The notes under the pieces: model-generated
What the model was told of the DNA's origin: nothing
Seen by the model: only the letters and a program-made list of their open reading frames with translations
Databases searched by the model: none
Shown: piece by piece, positions 1 to 8,229 of the stretch
Numbering within the stretch: position 1 is the stretch's first letter
Layout of the letters: each line of letters opens with the position of its first letter
Position numbers and translations under genes: made by a program
Source: an uncultured Cellvibrio sp.
GTDB lineage: Bacteria > Pseudomonadota > Gammaproteobacteria > Pseudomonadales > Cellvibrionaceae
Assembly (NCBI GenBank): GCA_946482345.1
Contig: CAMLRJ010000001.1
Span: forward strand, 1 to 64,000
Length of the DNA stretch: 64,000 nt
Reading direction: 5' to 3'

Positions 1-65
1 CGCAGCTCATTTGCATAGCTATGCAATTGCCGCGTTAAATTGCCAACCACAAGTTGCTGAATCAT
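1..65 (-). CDS. N-terminal fragment of a gene cut by the left edge
   Basis: A leftward frame opens with ATG at 65 and stays open to the window edge, giving about 21 residues beginning MIQQLVVGNLTRQLHSYANE. A GGGG-type ribosome binding site lies just upstream. It follows the DUF4399 gene in the same direction, so it would be the next gene of that leftward group. No function can be read from so short a piece, and chance openness is possible. Confidence 0.35.
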   Translation of the reverse strand, partial: MIQQLVVGNLTRQLHSYANEL

Positions 66-78
66 GGTTATCCCCAAT

Positions 79-95
79 GGCGGGCAAAGCCCGCC
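79..95 (-). terminator. Intercistronic GC hairpin
   Basis: A perfect 7-bp stem, GGCGGGC then AAA then GCCCGCC, lies just past the stop of the DUF4399 gene. There is no clear U-run on the leftward strand, so it may be an RNA-stability hairpin or weak terminator and not a strong Rho-independent one. Confidence 0.4.
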
Positions 96-102
96 GCTTC
101 CA

Positions 103-528
103 TTATTTAACAGTGATGGTAATTTGCTTCGAGTACACCGGTTCAGCATGTGGCCGGTGAATATGATCGCCGATCAACAGTTGGAGAGTGTGCTCACCTG
201 GTGGCAACTCGATCACCGTTTCTGTTTGGCCTTTACCGAAGTGGATGTGGTTAGCATCCATGGGTATAGGCATGGTTAGATCCGGCAAATCACGATCAAC
301 AATTAAGTGGTGGTGCCCCCCATTTTCATGAGCGACACCCGCAGGTGACACGGCCATATGTTCCAAACCAAACTTAACGGTAATAGGGCTGGAAACAGTG
401 TCGCCATCCTTCGGGCTTACAATGTAAGCAAAGGGTTTATTAAGCATGTCATCACCACCTGCATCAGCTACAGACGAAAGGGTGACAAAAGAAGCGGCCA
501 ATAAGCCAAAGGCGTGAAGCAATTTCAT
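103..528 (-). CDS. DUF4399 periplasmic protein
   Basis: The start at 528 was chosen because it gives a signal peptide (MKLLHAFGLLAASFVTLSSVADA) and has an AGGA ribosome binding site. The mature part of about 118 residues is histidine-rich and has the usual DUF4399 features: a 'SPKDGDTVSSPITVKFG' opening, ENGGHHHLIVD, a loop with NHIHFGKGQTE, and the ending GEHTLQLLIGDHIHRPH. The family is predicted to be secreted; its function is not established, though the clustered histidines suggest metal binding. Length (141 aa) is normal for the family. The next gene upstream (590-832) runs in the same direction. Confidence 0.85.
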   Translation of the reverse strand: MKLLHAFGLLAASFVTLSSVADAGGDDMLNKPFAYIVSPKDGDTVSSPITVKFGLEHMAVSPAGVAHENGGHHHLIVDRDLPDLTMPIPMDANHIHFGKGQTETVIELPPGEHTLQLLIGDHIHRPHAEPVYSKQITITVK

Positions 529-589
529 ATAATCGTTCCTGGTTAGATGTTGATGATGTCGTGCTTTAAAATCGGGTTTAATTTGGTAT

Positions 590-832
590 TCACTGTTTCT
601 TCTGTGCTTTTTCGTAGTTCTTTTGGATTTCGCTTCCCCAACGATCAAGGATCTCTTGATCCGACGGTTTTTCTTTATTTGAAAACTCGGGGATCGTTTC
701 GCCTTTGTAATAAATCAAGTAACCCCATTCGCCACTTTCGATTGATTGGTAAGTTTCAATCGGTGCTGCTGGCCATGCGGTTTTCTCGCTGATTTCCCGC
801 TCTTCGTTGTTGGTGCTCACGATTTCTGCCAT
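590..832 (-). CDS. Small hypothetical protein (80 aa)
   Basis: A short charged cytosolic protein beginning MAEIVSTNNEEREISEK, with an aromatic centre (GEWGYLIYYKGE) and a lysine- and glutamine-rich end. A GAGG ribosome binding site precedes the ATG. There is no signal peptide or membrane segment. It lies between the DUF4399 gene and another hypothetical in the same leftward direction with short gaps, so the group may be co-transcribed. I do not recognise the family. Confidence 0.6.
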   Translation of the reverse strand: MAEIVSTNNEEREISEKTAWPAAPIETYQSIESGEWGYLIYYKGETIPEFSNKEKPSDQEILDRWGSEIQKNYEKAQKKQ

Positions 833-847
833 TGGAAGTTCCTCAAA

Positions 848-1321
848 TTACGTGCTTGAACAAAGTGCGCTTCGCTCACTGCCAAGATAACGATCTCTAA
901 GCAACATGGCGGTGAGGTCTGGTAGATAACGCTGGATAATCATGTCTGCACCACCAACGTCGTAACGCTGATATAGCAATTCAATTACCCGGATCACTGC
1001 GAACGAATAACTTGCAACACTGTTATTGCGTTGTTTCATCGCAGGTGAAATTCCCACAATGCTTTCTCTAAACTTTTTAACGCACACAAGTGGATCGTCA
1101 GTTTCATAACCTGGCAACCGCAATGAAAGCATGATGTCGTTGTGATCACGCTTCGCGCTTTCTTCTCTCCGTGATAACTGACTGAAATCCGTTACCACCC
1201 AAACTGCTGCAAAAATATCGATGAGCGCCTGCGCCTCTTCGGCAGTGACGACTAAACCCTGGTGATGTGCATCGCGAAACGTTGTAAGCAATTGCGACAT
1301 CAAATGGGAGAACGCTTTCAT
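848..1321 (-). CDS. Hypothetical protein (157 aa)
   Basis: A soluble, mostly helical protein (MKAFSHLMSQLLTTFRDAH...). It has GGAG at ribosome-binding distance before the ATG at 1321 and lies 15 nt from the upstream gene, so an operon is likely. The C-terminal half (FAVIRVIELLYQRYDVGGAD) looks amphipathic. No catalytic motif or known domain is visible. Confidence 0.65.
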   Translation of the reverse strand: MKAFSHLMSQLLTTFRDAHHQGLVVTAEEAQALIDIFAAVWVVTDFSQLSRREESAKRDHNDIMLSLRLPGYETDDPLVCVKKFRESIVGISPAMKQRNNSVASYSFAVIRVIELLYQRYDVGGADMIIQRYLPDLTAMLLRDRYLGSERSALCSST

Positions 1322-1336
1322 GTTCGCTCCGATGCG

Positions 1337-1939
1337 CTATTGCGTTAGATCATCAACGGTTTCTTTCACTGCTCGTGTTGATTGGCGACCCCAACGCTTC
1401 ACTGTTTTGTACGCGCTGCGTACATGCTGCCCACAGACAACATAGGTAAATCCCGATTCTGCTCGCAGACTTAAATCATGACTCCCAACGGGCTTCTTGA
1501 ACCCTAGGGACGAATCCGGGGTGATGTCTGCATATTTCGCAACGGTGAAGATGGACTCTGTACCAAGGCGGGCGCTGTACTCAGTGAAATCACCTTCAAC
1601 GTTGCTGTTGGGTCGGATAGATATTTGAGTGACTGGTGTACCGAATACTTCGACAGGGTTGGGTATGGTGTACTCGGCATTGCTGATGGATGTACCGGCT
1701 ACTAACAGACCATCCAGTCCAGCGAGAACCTTCAGCAGCCTTTCAGGCGTGGTGGTTTTATTACATGTCAGAACCTGTACCAGCTCCGCTTCTGCGATGC
1801 TTCGTGGCGGTATAGCCGATTTATCAGCCGCTGGCTGACCCGTGGGCACCGGAGGTTGATACTCACTGACAAAAGCATCAGCCGATGCCGATGATGCAAC
1901 GATCAGGAGCACCAGGTAGGAAATAGCGATTTTGATCAT
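1337..1939 (-). CDS. Secreted hypothetical protein (200 aa)
   Basis: Begins with a signal peptide (MIKIAISYLVLLIVASSASA, predicted cut after ASA) followed by a proline-rich stretch of about 25 residues. The remaining 150 residues include two cysteines (LTCNKTT and YVVCGQH) that could pair in the periplasm, and a basic C-terminal helix. It is the first gene of the leftward group and is divergent from the gene at 2112; an inverted repeat lies between them. Family not recognised. Confidence 0.65.
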   Translation of the reverse strand: MIKIAISYLVLLIVASSASADAFVSEYQPPVPTGQPAADKSAIPPRSIAEAELVQVLTCNKTTTPERLLKVLAGLDGLLVAGTSISNAEYTIPNPVEVFGTPVTQISIRPNSNVEGDFTEYSARLGTESIFTVAKYADITPDSSLGFKKPVGSHDLSLRAESGFTYVVCGQHVRSAYKTVKRWGRQSTRAVKETVDDLTQ

Positions 1940-2010
1940 GGTTATGGCCTATCTTTGGGTGTATTTTAATAGGTAAAATGTAGCTTTTGTTAAAAAGCCC
2001 TAACGACATA

Positions 2011-2044
2011 AATATAACACAGTGTTTTTTTTATGTGTTATATT
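2011..2044. promoter_or_regulatory. 11-bp inverted repeat in a divergent promoter region
   Basis: AATATAACACA at 2011-2021 is mirrored perfectly by TGTGTTATATT at 2034-2044, with a 12-nt T-rich loop. It sits in the AT-rich 170-bp gap between the leftward gene starting at 1939 and the rightward gene starting at 2112. An operator for a dimeric repressor fits the position. A hairpin with the loop T-run inside would be a poor terminator. Confidence 0.45.
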
Positions 2045-2111
2045 TTTGTTGTTTTATATGGTAAACCTAAACTAGCCTATTAGTCATTACACTTCCATTC
2101 CAGGGGACAAA

Positions 2112-3038
2112 ATGCCTATAACTACCCGCGTTGCCACCATTCCCATGGCGGTTCTTTTGCTGTCCTGCGCGCTGATCGCGCCGGTGGTCTCAGCTACCTC
2201 CGACTTCAAAACAATCCGAGTCAATGAAGCAAAAGACGCCAACGGGAACTACGCCATGAAGATGGTTAGGCTGGCGCTCAGCAAGGTCGAACGCCGGTAT
2301 GAAATCCAGACGTTCAGTGAAAGCCTTACCCAGTCACGCGAATTTCAGATTTTGGAAGAAGAGGGGACCGATTTGGCATGGGCAGCAACCAAACAAGACT
2401 GGGAAGACAAATTACTGCCGATTCGCATATGCCTTTATAAGGGGCTTTTGGGCTACAGGATTTTCCTGATTCATGAAGGAAACCAGGCGAAATTTGACGG
2501 AATCAATACCCTTGATGATTTAAGGAAAATCGCACTTGGCCAAGGCCGAACGTGGTCGGACTCGGACATCCTCGAAGCCAATGGCCTTAACGTTGTTAGG
2601 ACAACTAAATACGAAAGCTTGTTTTACATGCTGGATGGCGGAAGGTTTGATGCTTTCCCTCGTGGCGTACAGGAGCCATGGGCAGAAATTAGCAGCAGGC
2701 CGAAGCTGGCACTAACAACAGAGAAGCGCTTGATGCTTTCGTATAAAAATCCCTTCTATTTGTTTACGAACAAGAAAAATGTGGAATTGGCGGCTGATCT
2801 TGAGCGCGGCCTCAATATCGCGATAGCGGACGGATCTTTCGATGAGGTTTTCTTTTCAGATCCGATGGTAAAAGCGGTGCTGGAAAACGCGCACCTCGAT
2901 AGCCGACTCGTTTTTGATTTGCACAATCCTTATTTGCCTTCAAAAACCCCAGTTGATCGTCCCGAGCTGTGGCTCGACATCGGCTCTTTAAAAACAAGAA
3001 CACATGTAGGCCAGTCACATGAAACGCAAACTCCCTGA
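2112..3038 (+). CDS. Periplasmic solute-binding-like protein (type 2 PBP fold)
   Basis: The first 30 residues are a signal peptide (hydrophobic AVLLLSCALIAPVVSA). The rest resembles the amino-acid-type solute-binding (SBP_bac_3-like) fold: a first beta strand FKTIRVNEA, a central stretch on the DLAWAAT theme, a hinge-like FDGINTLDDLRKIALGQG and a second-lobe pattern GRFDAFPRGVQEPWAEI. No transporter permease or ATPase is adjacent, so it may be an orphan sensor or binding protein. AGGGG precedes the ATG. It overlaps the next gene by 20 nt, implying coupled expression with the AAA cluster. Confidence 0.7.
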   Translation: MPITTRVATIPMAVLLLSCALIAPVVSATSDFKTIRVNEAKDANGNYAMKMVRLALSKVERRYEIQTFSESLTQSREFQILEEEGTDLAWAATKQDWEDKLLPIRICLYKGLLGYRIFLIHEGNQAKFDGINTLDDLRKIALGQGRTWSDSDILEANGLNVVRTTKYESLFYMLDGGRFDAFPRGVQEPWAEISSRPKLALTTEKRLMLSYKNPFYLFTNKKNVELAADLERGLNIAIADGSFDEVFFSDPMVKAVLENAHLDSRLVFDLHNPYLPSKTPVDRPELWLDIGSLKTRTHVGQSHETQTP

Positions 3039-3291
3039 AGAAGCCTATCGCGCACTGAAGGCAATCCAGGATCGCGCTGAAGCAGTCAGCAACAACAATT
3101 TTCGTGGGGATAACCGCGATTTAAAAGATGCGATGCATCGCATGAGAGTTAATCAGCCGTGGTCATCCGTCATTGAGCGATCCATTGCGGCAATGAAAGG
3201 GACTGTAGACCCACGCACTCTTGACGAAATCTGGTTGGAAGATTTACTCGCGGATGATGAAGGCGAAACTACCCAATTAAACCATTCGTGA
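3019..3291 (+). CDS. Small hypothetical protein (90 aa)
   Basis: Starts inside the end of the upstream solute-binding-like gene (20-nt overlap), a sign of translational coupling. The product (MKRKLPEEAYRALKAIQDRA...) is charged and helical with a strongly acidic end (WLEDLLADDEGE). No known domain is seen. It lies 48 nt before the AAA ATPase gene. Confidence 0.6.
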   Translation: MKRKLPEEAYRALKAIQDRAEAVSNNNFRGDNRDLKDAMHRMRVNQPWSSVIERSIAAMKGTVDPRTLDEIWLEDLLADDEGETTQLNHS

Positions 3292-3339
3292 TGTGTAGCC
3301 GTTACCTGTGTTCATTAAAGCTACTTTAGGAGAATTAAC

Positions 3340-4251
3340 ATGGCGAGAGCCGATGATATTATGCTGCTGATGGGATTTATTTTGCAGAGAAATTGGGATG
3401 GCGCGATAGAGCAGTGCAACTGCATTGCGAAAAATGAGCCTGCCAATTCGTCACTCCGAGCGAGAATCGAACGTAAGCTCGCAAGTTTACCGTCCCGTAT
3501 CGTAGAGGGTGCGCATTCAGGATTAAAGGGTTTGGTAATTGCCCCAGGTTGCCATGTCACGATTGATGACCTGACACTATCCGACGAAGTGGCAGGAACA
3601 ATCGGAACATTTCTACAAGAATTTAGGGCAGGCGATTTAATTCGTGAGGCTGGCTTAGTTTCACCTCATAAACTTCTTTTATCGGGACCACCAGGTAACG
3701 GTAAAACATCACTAGCTGGAGCAATTGCAGAATCTCTTGCAATGCCCCTTTATGTGGTTGACCTTTCCTCAGTTATTTCCTCTCTTATGGGCGAAACAAG
3801 TTCAAAGTTAGCAAAAATATTTCGGGAAGCGGTTACTGCGCCATGTGTTCTTTTTTTTGATGAGCTGGAAACAGTTTTATCCGAACGATCAGAATCTTCA
3901 AAGACCAATGACGTTGGTGAAATAAAGCGTGTTGTTTCCTCACTTCTACTAGAAATAGATCGACTACCACCGTGGGTTATTTTGATTGGTGCCACAAATC
4001 ACCCAGAGCTGTTAGACAGGGCGGTCACGCGCCGATTTGATTACAAAGTTGAGCTCCCATTGCCGACCAATGTCACGATACAAAAATGGATAAATCACTT
4101 TGCAGAAAAGCACCCATCAATACCTGTGGCAGACATCACCCGCGATTCCAATTTTGATAATTTTTCATTCTCCGCCGTTGAAACAGAAGTAAATCGTTTG
4201 TGTAGGCAATGGATTATGCGAGAACGAGTTCCTGCCGCAAAAAGCGCGTAG
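3340..4251 (+). CDS. AAA+ ATPase
   Basis: A 303-aa protein with one AAA+ module. Walker A GPPGNGKT is at residues 116-123, Walker B LFFDE at 171-175, a sensor-1 region IGATNHPELLD near 217-226, and a paired arginine finger RR at 231-232. The first 110 residues are a helical domain of unknown role. The Cdc48/FtsH/spastin-like order suggests a hexameric remodelling ATPase that threads or unfolds a partner. GGAG lies before the ATG. Genes downstream include a GHKL ATPase with a zinc-protease-like motif, which could be the partner (inference). Confidence 0.85.
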   Translation: MARADDIMLLMGFILQRNWDGAIEQCNCIAKNEPANSSLRARIERKLASLPSRIVEGAHSGLKGLVIAPGCHVTIDDLTLSDEVAGTIGTFLQEFRAGDLIREAGLVSPHKLLLSGPPGNGKTSLAGAIAESLAMPLYVVDLSSVISSLMGETSSKLAKIFREAVTAPCVLFFDELETVLSERSESSKTNDVGEIKRVVSSLLLEIDRLPPWVILIGATNHPELLDRAVTRRFDYKVELPLPTNVTIQKWINHFAEKHPSIPVADITRDSNFDNFSFSAVETEVNRLCRQWIMRERVPAAKSA

Positions 4252-4259
4252 AGGTATGC

Positions 4260-4442
4260 ATGATTATTGTTATTGCAAACACAGAAAAGAATCAAAAAAC
4301 CGGTAGGGATCAAATTATTGTATCGCATGGCATTGATTCCGATACTGGCCGCAATGTGATTCTGCCGCAGGAAACACCCGAACGACTAGGCGCGGTTTTT
4401 GACCCAAGCCTCGGCGAATATATTCTGCCTTCGCAGCGCTAA
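4260..4442 (+). CDS. Small hypothetical protein (60 aa)
   Basis: ATG at 4260 was preferred because GAGG lies 5 nt upstream, right after the AAA stop. The product begins MIIVIANTEKNQKTGRDQ and is likely a small beta-rich cytosolic protein. The 8-nt gap to the AAA gene implies co-transcription. Family not recognised. Confidence 0.5.
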   Translation: MIIVIANTEKNQKTGRDQIIVSHGIDSDTGRNVILPQETPERLGAVFDPSLGEYILPSQR

Positions 4443-4473
4443 TCGCTAATTTTAACTATTCGGAGGTACCATC

Positions 4474-4734
4474 ATGTGCAATTGCTTACCCTGGGCTCGA
4501 ACGCCTGAAATGACAAGCCAGGGAGGGAAATTTCCTCCGGCGATTCACCATCCTCATTGCGAAGATTTCAAATTAATTGACTACGCGCGAGTGTCGCACG
4601 ACGGCTCCAGTTGCATCTTGGAGCTCAATGAGGCGCAAGCGTTGGTAGAAGACGGTGCGGAGCATTACACAATCGAACCGGTGCAGCTAACAAAAGACCA
4701 ATTTGAATCGCTACCTGAATTTTCAGGTTTCTAA
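4474..4734 (+). CDS. Small hypothetical protein (86 aa)
   Basis: A clear GGAGG precedes the ATG. The N-terminus (MCNCLPWARTPEM) and HHPHCEDFKLIDYARV give three cysteines and a histidine cluster that could bind metal. It lies between the small gene at 4260 and the GHKL ATPase gene in the same orientation. I do not recognise the family. Confidence 0.55.
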   Translation: MCNCLPWARTPEMTSQGGKFPPAIHHPHCEDFKLIDYARVSHDGSSCILELNEAQALVEDGAEHYTIEPVQLTKDQFESLPEFSGF

Positions 4735-4751
4735 ATATTATGGAGAGTTCA

Positions 4752-6461
4752 ATGACGAAGTGTGTCGCCGTTTCAGAAACACCCGAGCTTGAAGAGAGAT
4801 CGTTTTCGGTTCACTCAAACCTGATTTGGGAACTGATTTTTAAACAGCACCACAGTACCACCTCTGCTTTACAAGAATTAATCCAAAATGCCTATGATGC
4901 AAAAGCTAGCAATGTATGGCTAACCATATCCAGCGATGGGTTTGAGTGTAGGGATGATGGCAATGGCTTTTCAAATAAAGCAGAGATTACAGAGTGGTTT
5001 GAGGTGTTTGGTGCCCCTAGAGACTCAGAAAGTGACCATAAATTTGGTCGCTTTCGGATGGGCCGAGGTCAAATCATGGGCTTGGCTTCCACAGAGTGGC
5101 GGTCAGCAGAATTTCAAATGTCAGTGGACGCGAAAAACAAAGGGCTGGATTACGTCTTGCGTCATGGCCTGCCTTCGCAGAAGGGTTGCACAATCACCGG
5201 TGCCTGGTACAAGAAGATTGATCTTGATAAAAAAACATGGCGCAATGAAACGGAGCTAGAGGATCTAATATCGTCATTGTCAAATTCAGTACGATATATA
5301 TTTTCAATGAACGTATTTCTAAACGGGCAACTTATTAGCACTCGCCCAGAGGATATTGATTGGACAATAGAAACAGATGAATTTTACTTTTTACGGAATG
5401 ATAGGCTTTCCTATTCGGGAAGACAGTCAGTATCCATTTACAATTTAGGGGTGTTTATTGACTCATTTGAAGGCATGCGAGATAACGGAATAGTCGTTAC
5501 TAAAAAGCATCTAAAACTAAACCTAACCCGGAGTAAGGTTCAACCAGATTGTCCAATTCTTAACGCGATTCGGGAAAGGTTGCGTCAGCGAAAACATTCA
5601 ATTAGCCAGTCTAAAAAATATCGCCCTGAAGAAGCGCGAACTATTTTTTTAAGATTCCTGGATAACGATTATTCGCTGGAGGATATTAAAGGCGCGAAAT
5701 TAATTTCTGACCTTCACGAAAGAAACTTTATAAGTCTGGACGATCTCAGCAACAGGCAGTTTACGATACCTTATGGCGCTGAGCCATCTCAAGCCGACCT
5801 TGTTGATCAAATTGGTAAATTCTTCGTTATCAATATTCACTGCTTACCATTCGTCGAGAATGAACTGACTCGCAAGTCAGAAATGCCATTATTTGAAAGT
5901 GTAACCAAAGAAAGCAAGTCTCTTGGAGACAAGATCGGGGAAAATCACTTTAATTTCAACTCGATAATAGAAACAATTGACACTGAAAAGATATTACTGA
6001 CCGACGAACAGCTTACTGGGCATGAGAAAGTAATTTTATCAGCGATAAATAGTGTGAAATTAAAAGGGCAACGTAAGTGCGTACTAGGCATTTCATCTAC
6101 TGCCAACGGCTGGACTGACGGGCATTCATTTATAGCCATCGATAGAAACTGGTTAAAATCTATTGGTACTGGCTTGGAAATGGTCATGCAATTAACGCAT
6201 CTACTCCTTCATGAGTACGCGCATAAAGTTAATAAAACAGAAGACCACGATGGCGCATTCTATAAAAGCTTTCACGACACCTCTCGCAAAATCCAGTTTT
6301 ACATTATGGCTAACTTCTTGAGGGCTTACGACACCAAGCTAGCCGCGAGCGGACTCAAAACCACTGAAAAAATGAAACGAGCAATTCAGGTTGTCCGTCG
6401 CGGCGGGAAGACGAAAATATCTGGTGACTTCAGCCAAAGAGATAAATTGGATGCAGATTAA
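4752..6461 (+). CDS. GHKL (Hsp90/MORC-like) ATPase with C-terminal HExxH zincin-like motif
   Basis: ATG at 4752 is chosen over 4740 because GGAG sits 7 nt before it. The N-terminal 200 residues show the GHKL ATP-binding signature: N-box ELIQNAYDA (42-50), G1 DDGNGF (68-73) and G2 GRFRMGRGQ (99-107). The middle is unassigned. Near the end, HEYAH (487-491) is followed by a histidine at 499 in the context DHDGAFYKSF. This resembles the HExxH-x(n)-H-xxx-F arrangement of SprT/YgjP/WLM-type metallopeptidases. One chain with both modules is unusual. Proteolysis is inferred only from the motif. It overlaps the next gene by 11 nt. Confidence 0.8.
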   Translation: MTKCVAVSETPELEERSFSVHSNLIWELIFKQHHSTTSALQELIQNAYDAKASNVWLTISSDGFECRDDGNGFSNKAEITEWFEVFGAPRDSESDHKFGRFRMGRGQIMGLASTEWRSAEFQMSVDAKNKGLDYVLRHGLPSQKGCTITGAWYKKIDLDKKTWRNETELEDLISSLSNSVRYIFSMNVFLNGQLISTRPEDIDWTIETDEFYFLRNDRLSYSGRQSVSIYNLGVFIDSFEGMRDNGIVVTKKHLKLNLTRSKVQPDCPILNAIRERLRQRKHSISQSKKYRPEEARTIFLRFLDNDYSLEDIKGAKLISDLHERNFISLDDLSNRQFTIPYGAEPSQADLVDQIGKFFVINIHCLPFVENELTRKSEMPLFESVTKESKSLGDKIGENHFNFNSIIETIDTEKILLTDEQLTGHEKVILSAINSVKLKGQRKCVLGISSTANGWTDGHSFIAIDRNWLKSIGTGLEMVMQLTHLLLHEYAHKVNKTEDHDGAFYKSFHDTSRKIQFYIMANFLRAYDTKLAASGLKTTEKMKRAIQVVRRGGKTKISGDFSQRDKLDAD

Positions 6462-6960
6462 ATATCTATCAGAAGCGGATGCGTTAAACCAAAATCCAGC
6501 GTTGGACAAAGCGATTATATCGATCACGGAACCAGGAAGGGCTTGCCCTATCTCTGGCGAGTGGGGCGCAGTTCTGCATGTGACCTTTTGCGATGCAGAG
6601 TATGATCAAGGCACCATTGATCGCATGGCAGCAAGAAAACAGCAATTCAACCCTGTTAATAAAGGTTTCCCTTCTCCTGAGTCTATGGAGCCGATTAGAG
6701 GGTTTATTAGTAGGTTAGGGCCTAATACGTCAGAGCTTATTGTTCATTGTCATGCTGGGCAGCGTAGATCCGCAGCGGTGGCGCTGTATGCAAGTGAAAT
6801 AATTTCTGACGCGCAATTTCCTCGGGCTGAAGTTGCGCGACGCGACATGAACAAAACAGTGTATCAATTATTAAAGAATCCCAACGCATTCAGATTCCAC
6901 CAAAGTAACTCTTTATTTTTGCGTCTTATTGGCTGGTTTCAGCCAGCAAGATCACGTTAG
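6451..6960 (+). CDS. Cysteine-dependent (dual-specificity/tyrosine-type) phosphatase
   Basis: The start at 6451 overlaps the ATPase gene by 11 nt. The active-site loop HCHAGQRRS gives the CX5R motif with nucleophile Cys100 and Arg106. A plausible general acid is the aspartate region FCDAEYD around residues 48-52. The length (169 aa) suits a small dual-specificity-type phosphatase. The substrate is unknown. Coupling to the GHKL gene suggests action on that protein or its products (inference). Confidence 0.8.
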   Translation: MQIKYLSEADALNQNPALDKAIISITEPGRACPISGEWGAVLHVTFCDAEYDQGTIDRMAARKQQFNPVNKGFPSPESMEPIRGFISRLGPNTSELIVHCHAGQRRSAAVALYASEIISDAQFPRAEVARRDMNKTVYQLLKNPNAFRFHQSNSLFLRLIGWFQPARSR

Positions 6961-6971
6961 GAAATATTGGC

Positions 6972-7265
6972 ATGACTGACCAACTTATAACATCACAGAA
7001 ACTTAATTACCTTCCTTTGACATTGGCTTCATTTATCCTGATGTATTTAAACTCTTACCATTTTGTTTCGTTCATGTGCGACGTACAAATATATTGGGTT
7101 GAGAATATGGCACTGGTGATTTTTCCTGTCGCTGTGGCCGTGTCCGCGTATTTAATAAAACGTAAGGCGTTGAAGGTGGCTTTTATTATTGCCTCTCTCA
7201 TTTGCTCATTTTTATTTTTCCCGGTGTTATACGGCGTAGCAGAATTAGTGGCAGAAACGTGCTGA
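6972..7265 (+). CDS. Small inner-membrane protein (97 aa)
   Basis: Two or three hydrophobic segments are visible (YLPLTLASFILMYLNSY, MALVIFPVAVAVSAYLI and VAFIIASLICSFLFF). The short loop between the last two carries KRKALK, placing that loop in the cytosol by the positive-inside rule. It begins 11 nt after the phosphatase stop with AGGA upstream. No family recognised. Confidence 0.6.
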   Translation: MTDQLITSQKLNYLPLTLASFILMYLNSYHFVSFMCDVQIYWVENMALVIFPVAVAVSAYLIKRKALKVAFIIASLICSFLFFPVLYGVAELVAETC

Positions 7266-7341
7266 TTAGAAGCGGAATCCCGGATATGCCTGAATAGGGT
7301 AATCCAATCACATTTTTATTAGTTATTGTAGGATTAACGTT

Positions 7342-8172
7342 ATGAAATTAGTTTTAGGAAAAAGACGCTTCAACGGTATTAAAAATTTCTTCGTTGATTT
7401 ATCTGATGGCGAATTACCATTCACTCCCTTGAGTATTAAGATCCCCGAAATAATCGCTTGTATCGGCGCACCAGGAACAGGGAGCGACCTATACTCGCTT
7501 AAACTTGCAGTCCAGGCGATTAGGAAGGGGGTCTCTGTCGTATTTATTGATCGATGCGAACGGAGAGAGTATTCAGAAGTTCTTGAGCTCGCTTGCAAAG
7601 CGAGCCTGCCCAAAGGCAAATATTCCTTAGTAGCAGGAAGGGAACAGAGCGAGTACGCGCTTGATAGCATACGGGCTGTTGTGGCTGGCGACACCCCTGG
7701 GGTTGTGTATTGCACCAATCAAGTAACCATGGATTATGTGGGTCTTCCAGAGCACCGTTACAACGGACTCAAGAAAATCATTGAGGCAATTCATGCGGGC
7801 GCGTCACGTAAAATTGATAACCAAAAAAATCCTGTTTTAATCGTCGCCTACGATTTGCTTAACCACGTTAACGCGATAGCCAATCGCATCCCGGAATACT
7901 TTCAAAGGTCAAACAACCTGGATCTGATTAAAGATGGAATAGAATCCGTTGCCTCACAAGGGCGATCATTAAACATCGGGTTTGTTTTTAACGAGCAGAA
8001 TGGTTCATCAGAGCACCTGAACACTAGAACGTGCCGAACCTTGTTGGATTGCGCGTGCAAAGTAGACTTTAATATTATTCATAATCAATCCCCCGGTGCT
8101 GCCTTGGTTTTTCTTAGCCTACATGCGAGACCCTATTTCACAAGACCAGTTATCGTAAGTGCTTTTCGGTAA
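7342..8172 (+). CDS. P-loop-like protein with degenerate Walker A
   Basis: A 276-aa protein with a mononucleotide-binding pattern: EIIACIGAPGTGSD at residues 36-49, then a helix and VSVVFIDR as the next strand. The usual GK[ST] is replaced by GSD, so ATP hydrolysis may be lost. Strands such as NPVLIVAYDLL and LNIGFVFNEQ fit a FtsK/HerA/TraD-like core. It closes the rightward accessory cluster and meets the leftward DUF6283 gene. It could be an inactive partner of a motor ATPase; function unknown. Confidence 0.55.
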   Translation: MKLVLGKRRFNGIKNFFVDLSDGELPFTPLSIKIPEIIACIGAPGTGSDLYSLKLAVQAIRKGVSVVFIDRCERREYSEVLELACKASLPKGKYSLVAGREQSEYALDSIRAVVAGDTPGVVYCTNQVTMDYVGLPEHRYNGLKKIIEAIHAGASRKIDNQKNPVLIVAYDLLNHVNAIANRIPEYFQRSNNLDLIKDGIESVASQGRSLNIGFVFNEQNGSSEHLNTRTCRTLLDCACKVDFNIIHNQSPGAALVFLSLHARPYFTRPVIVSAFR

Positions 8173-8229
8173 ACAGCGGGTAGTATCTTGCACCAATGAA
8201 ATGGATTGTTGTCTAATGGCATTTATAAT

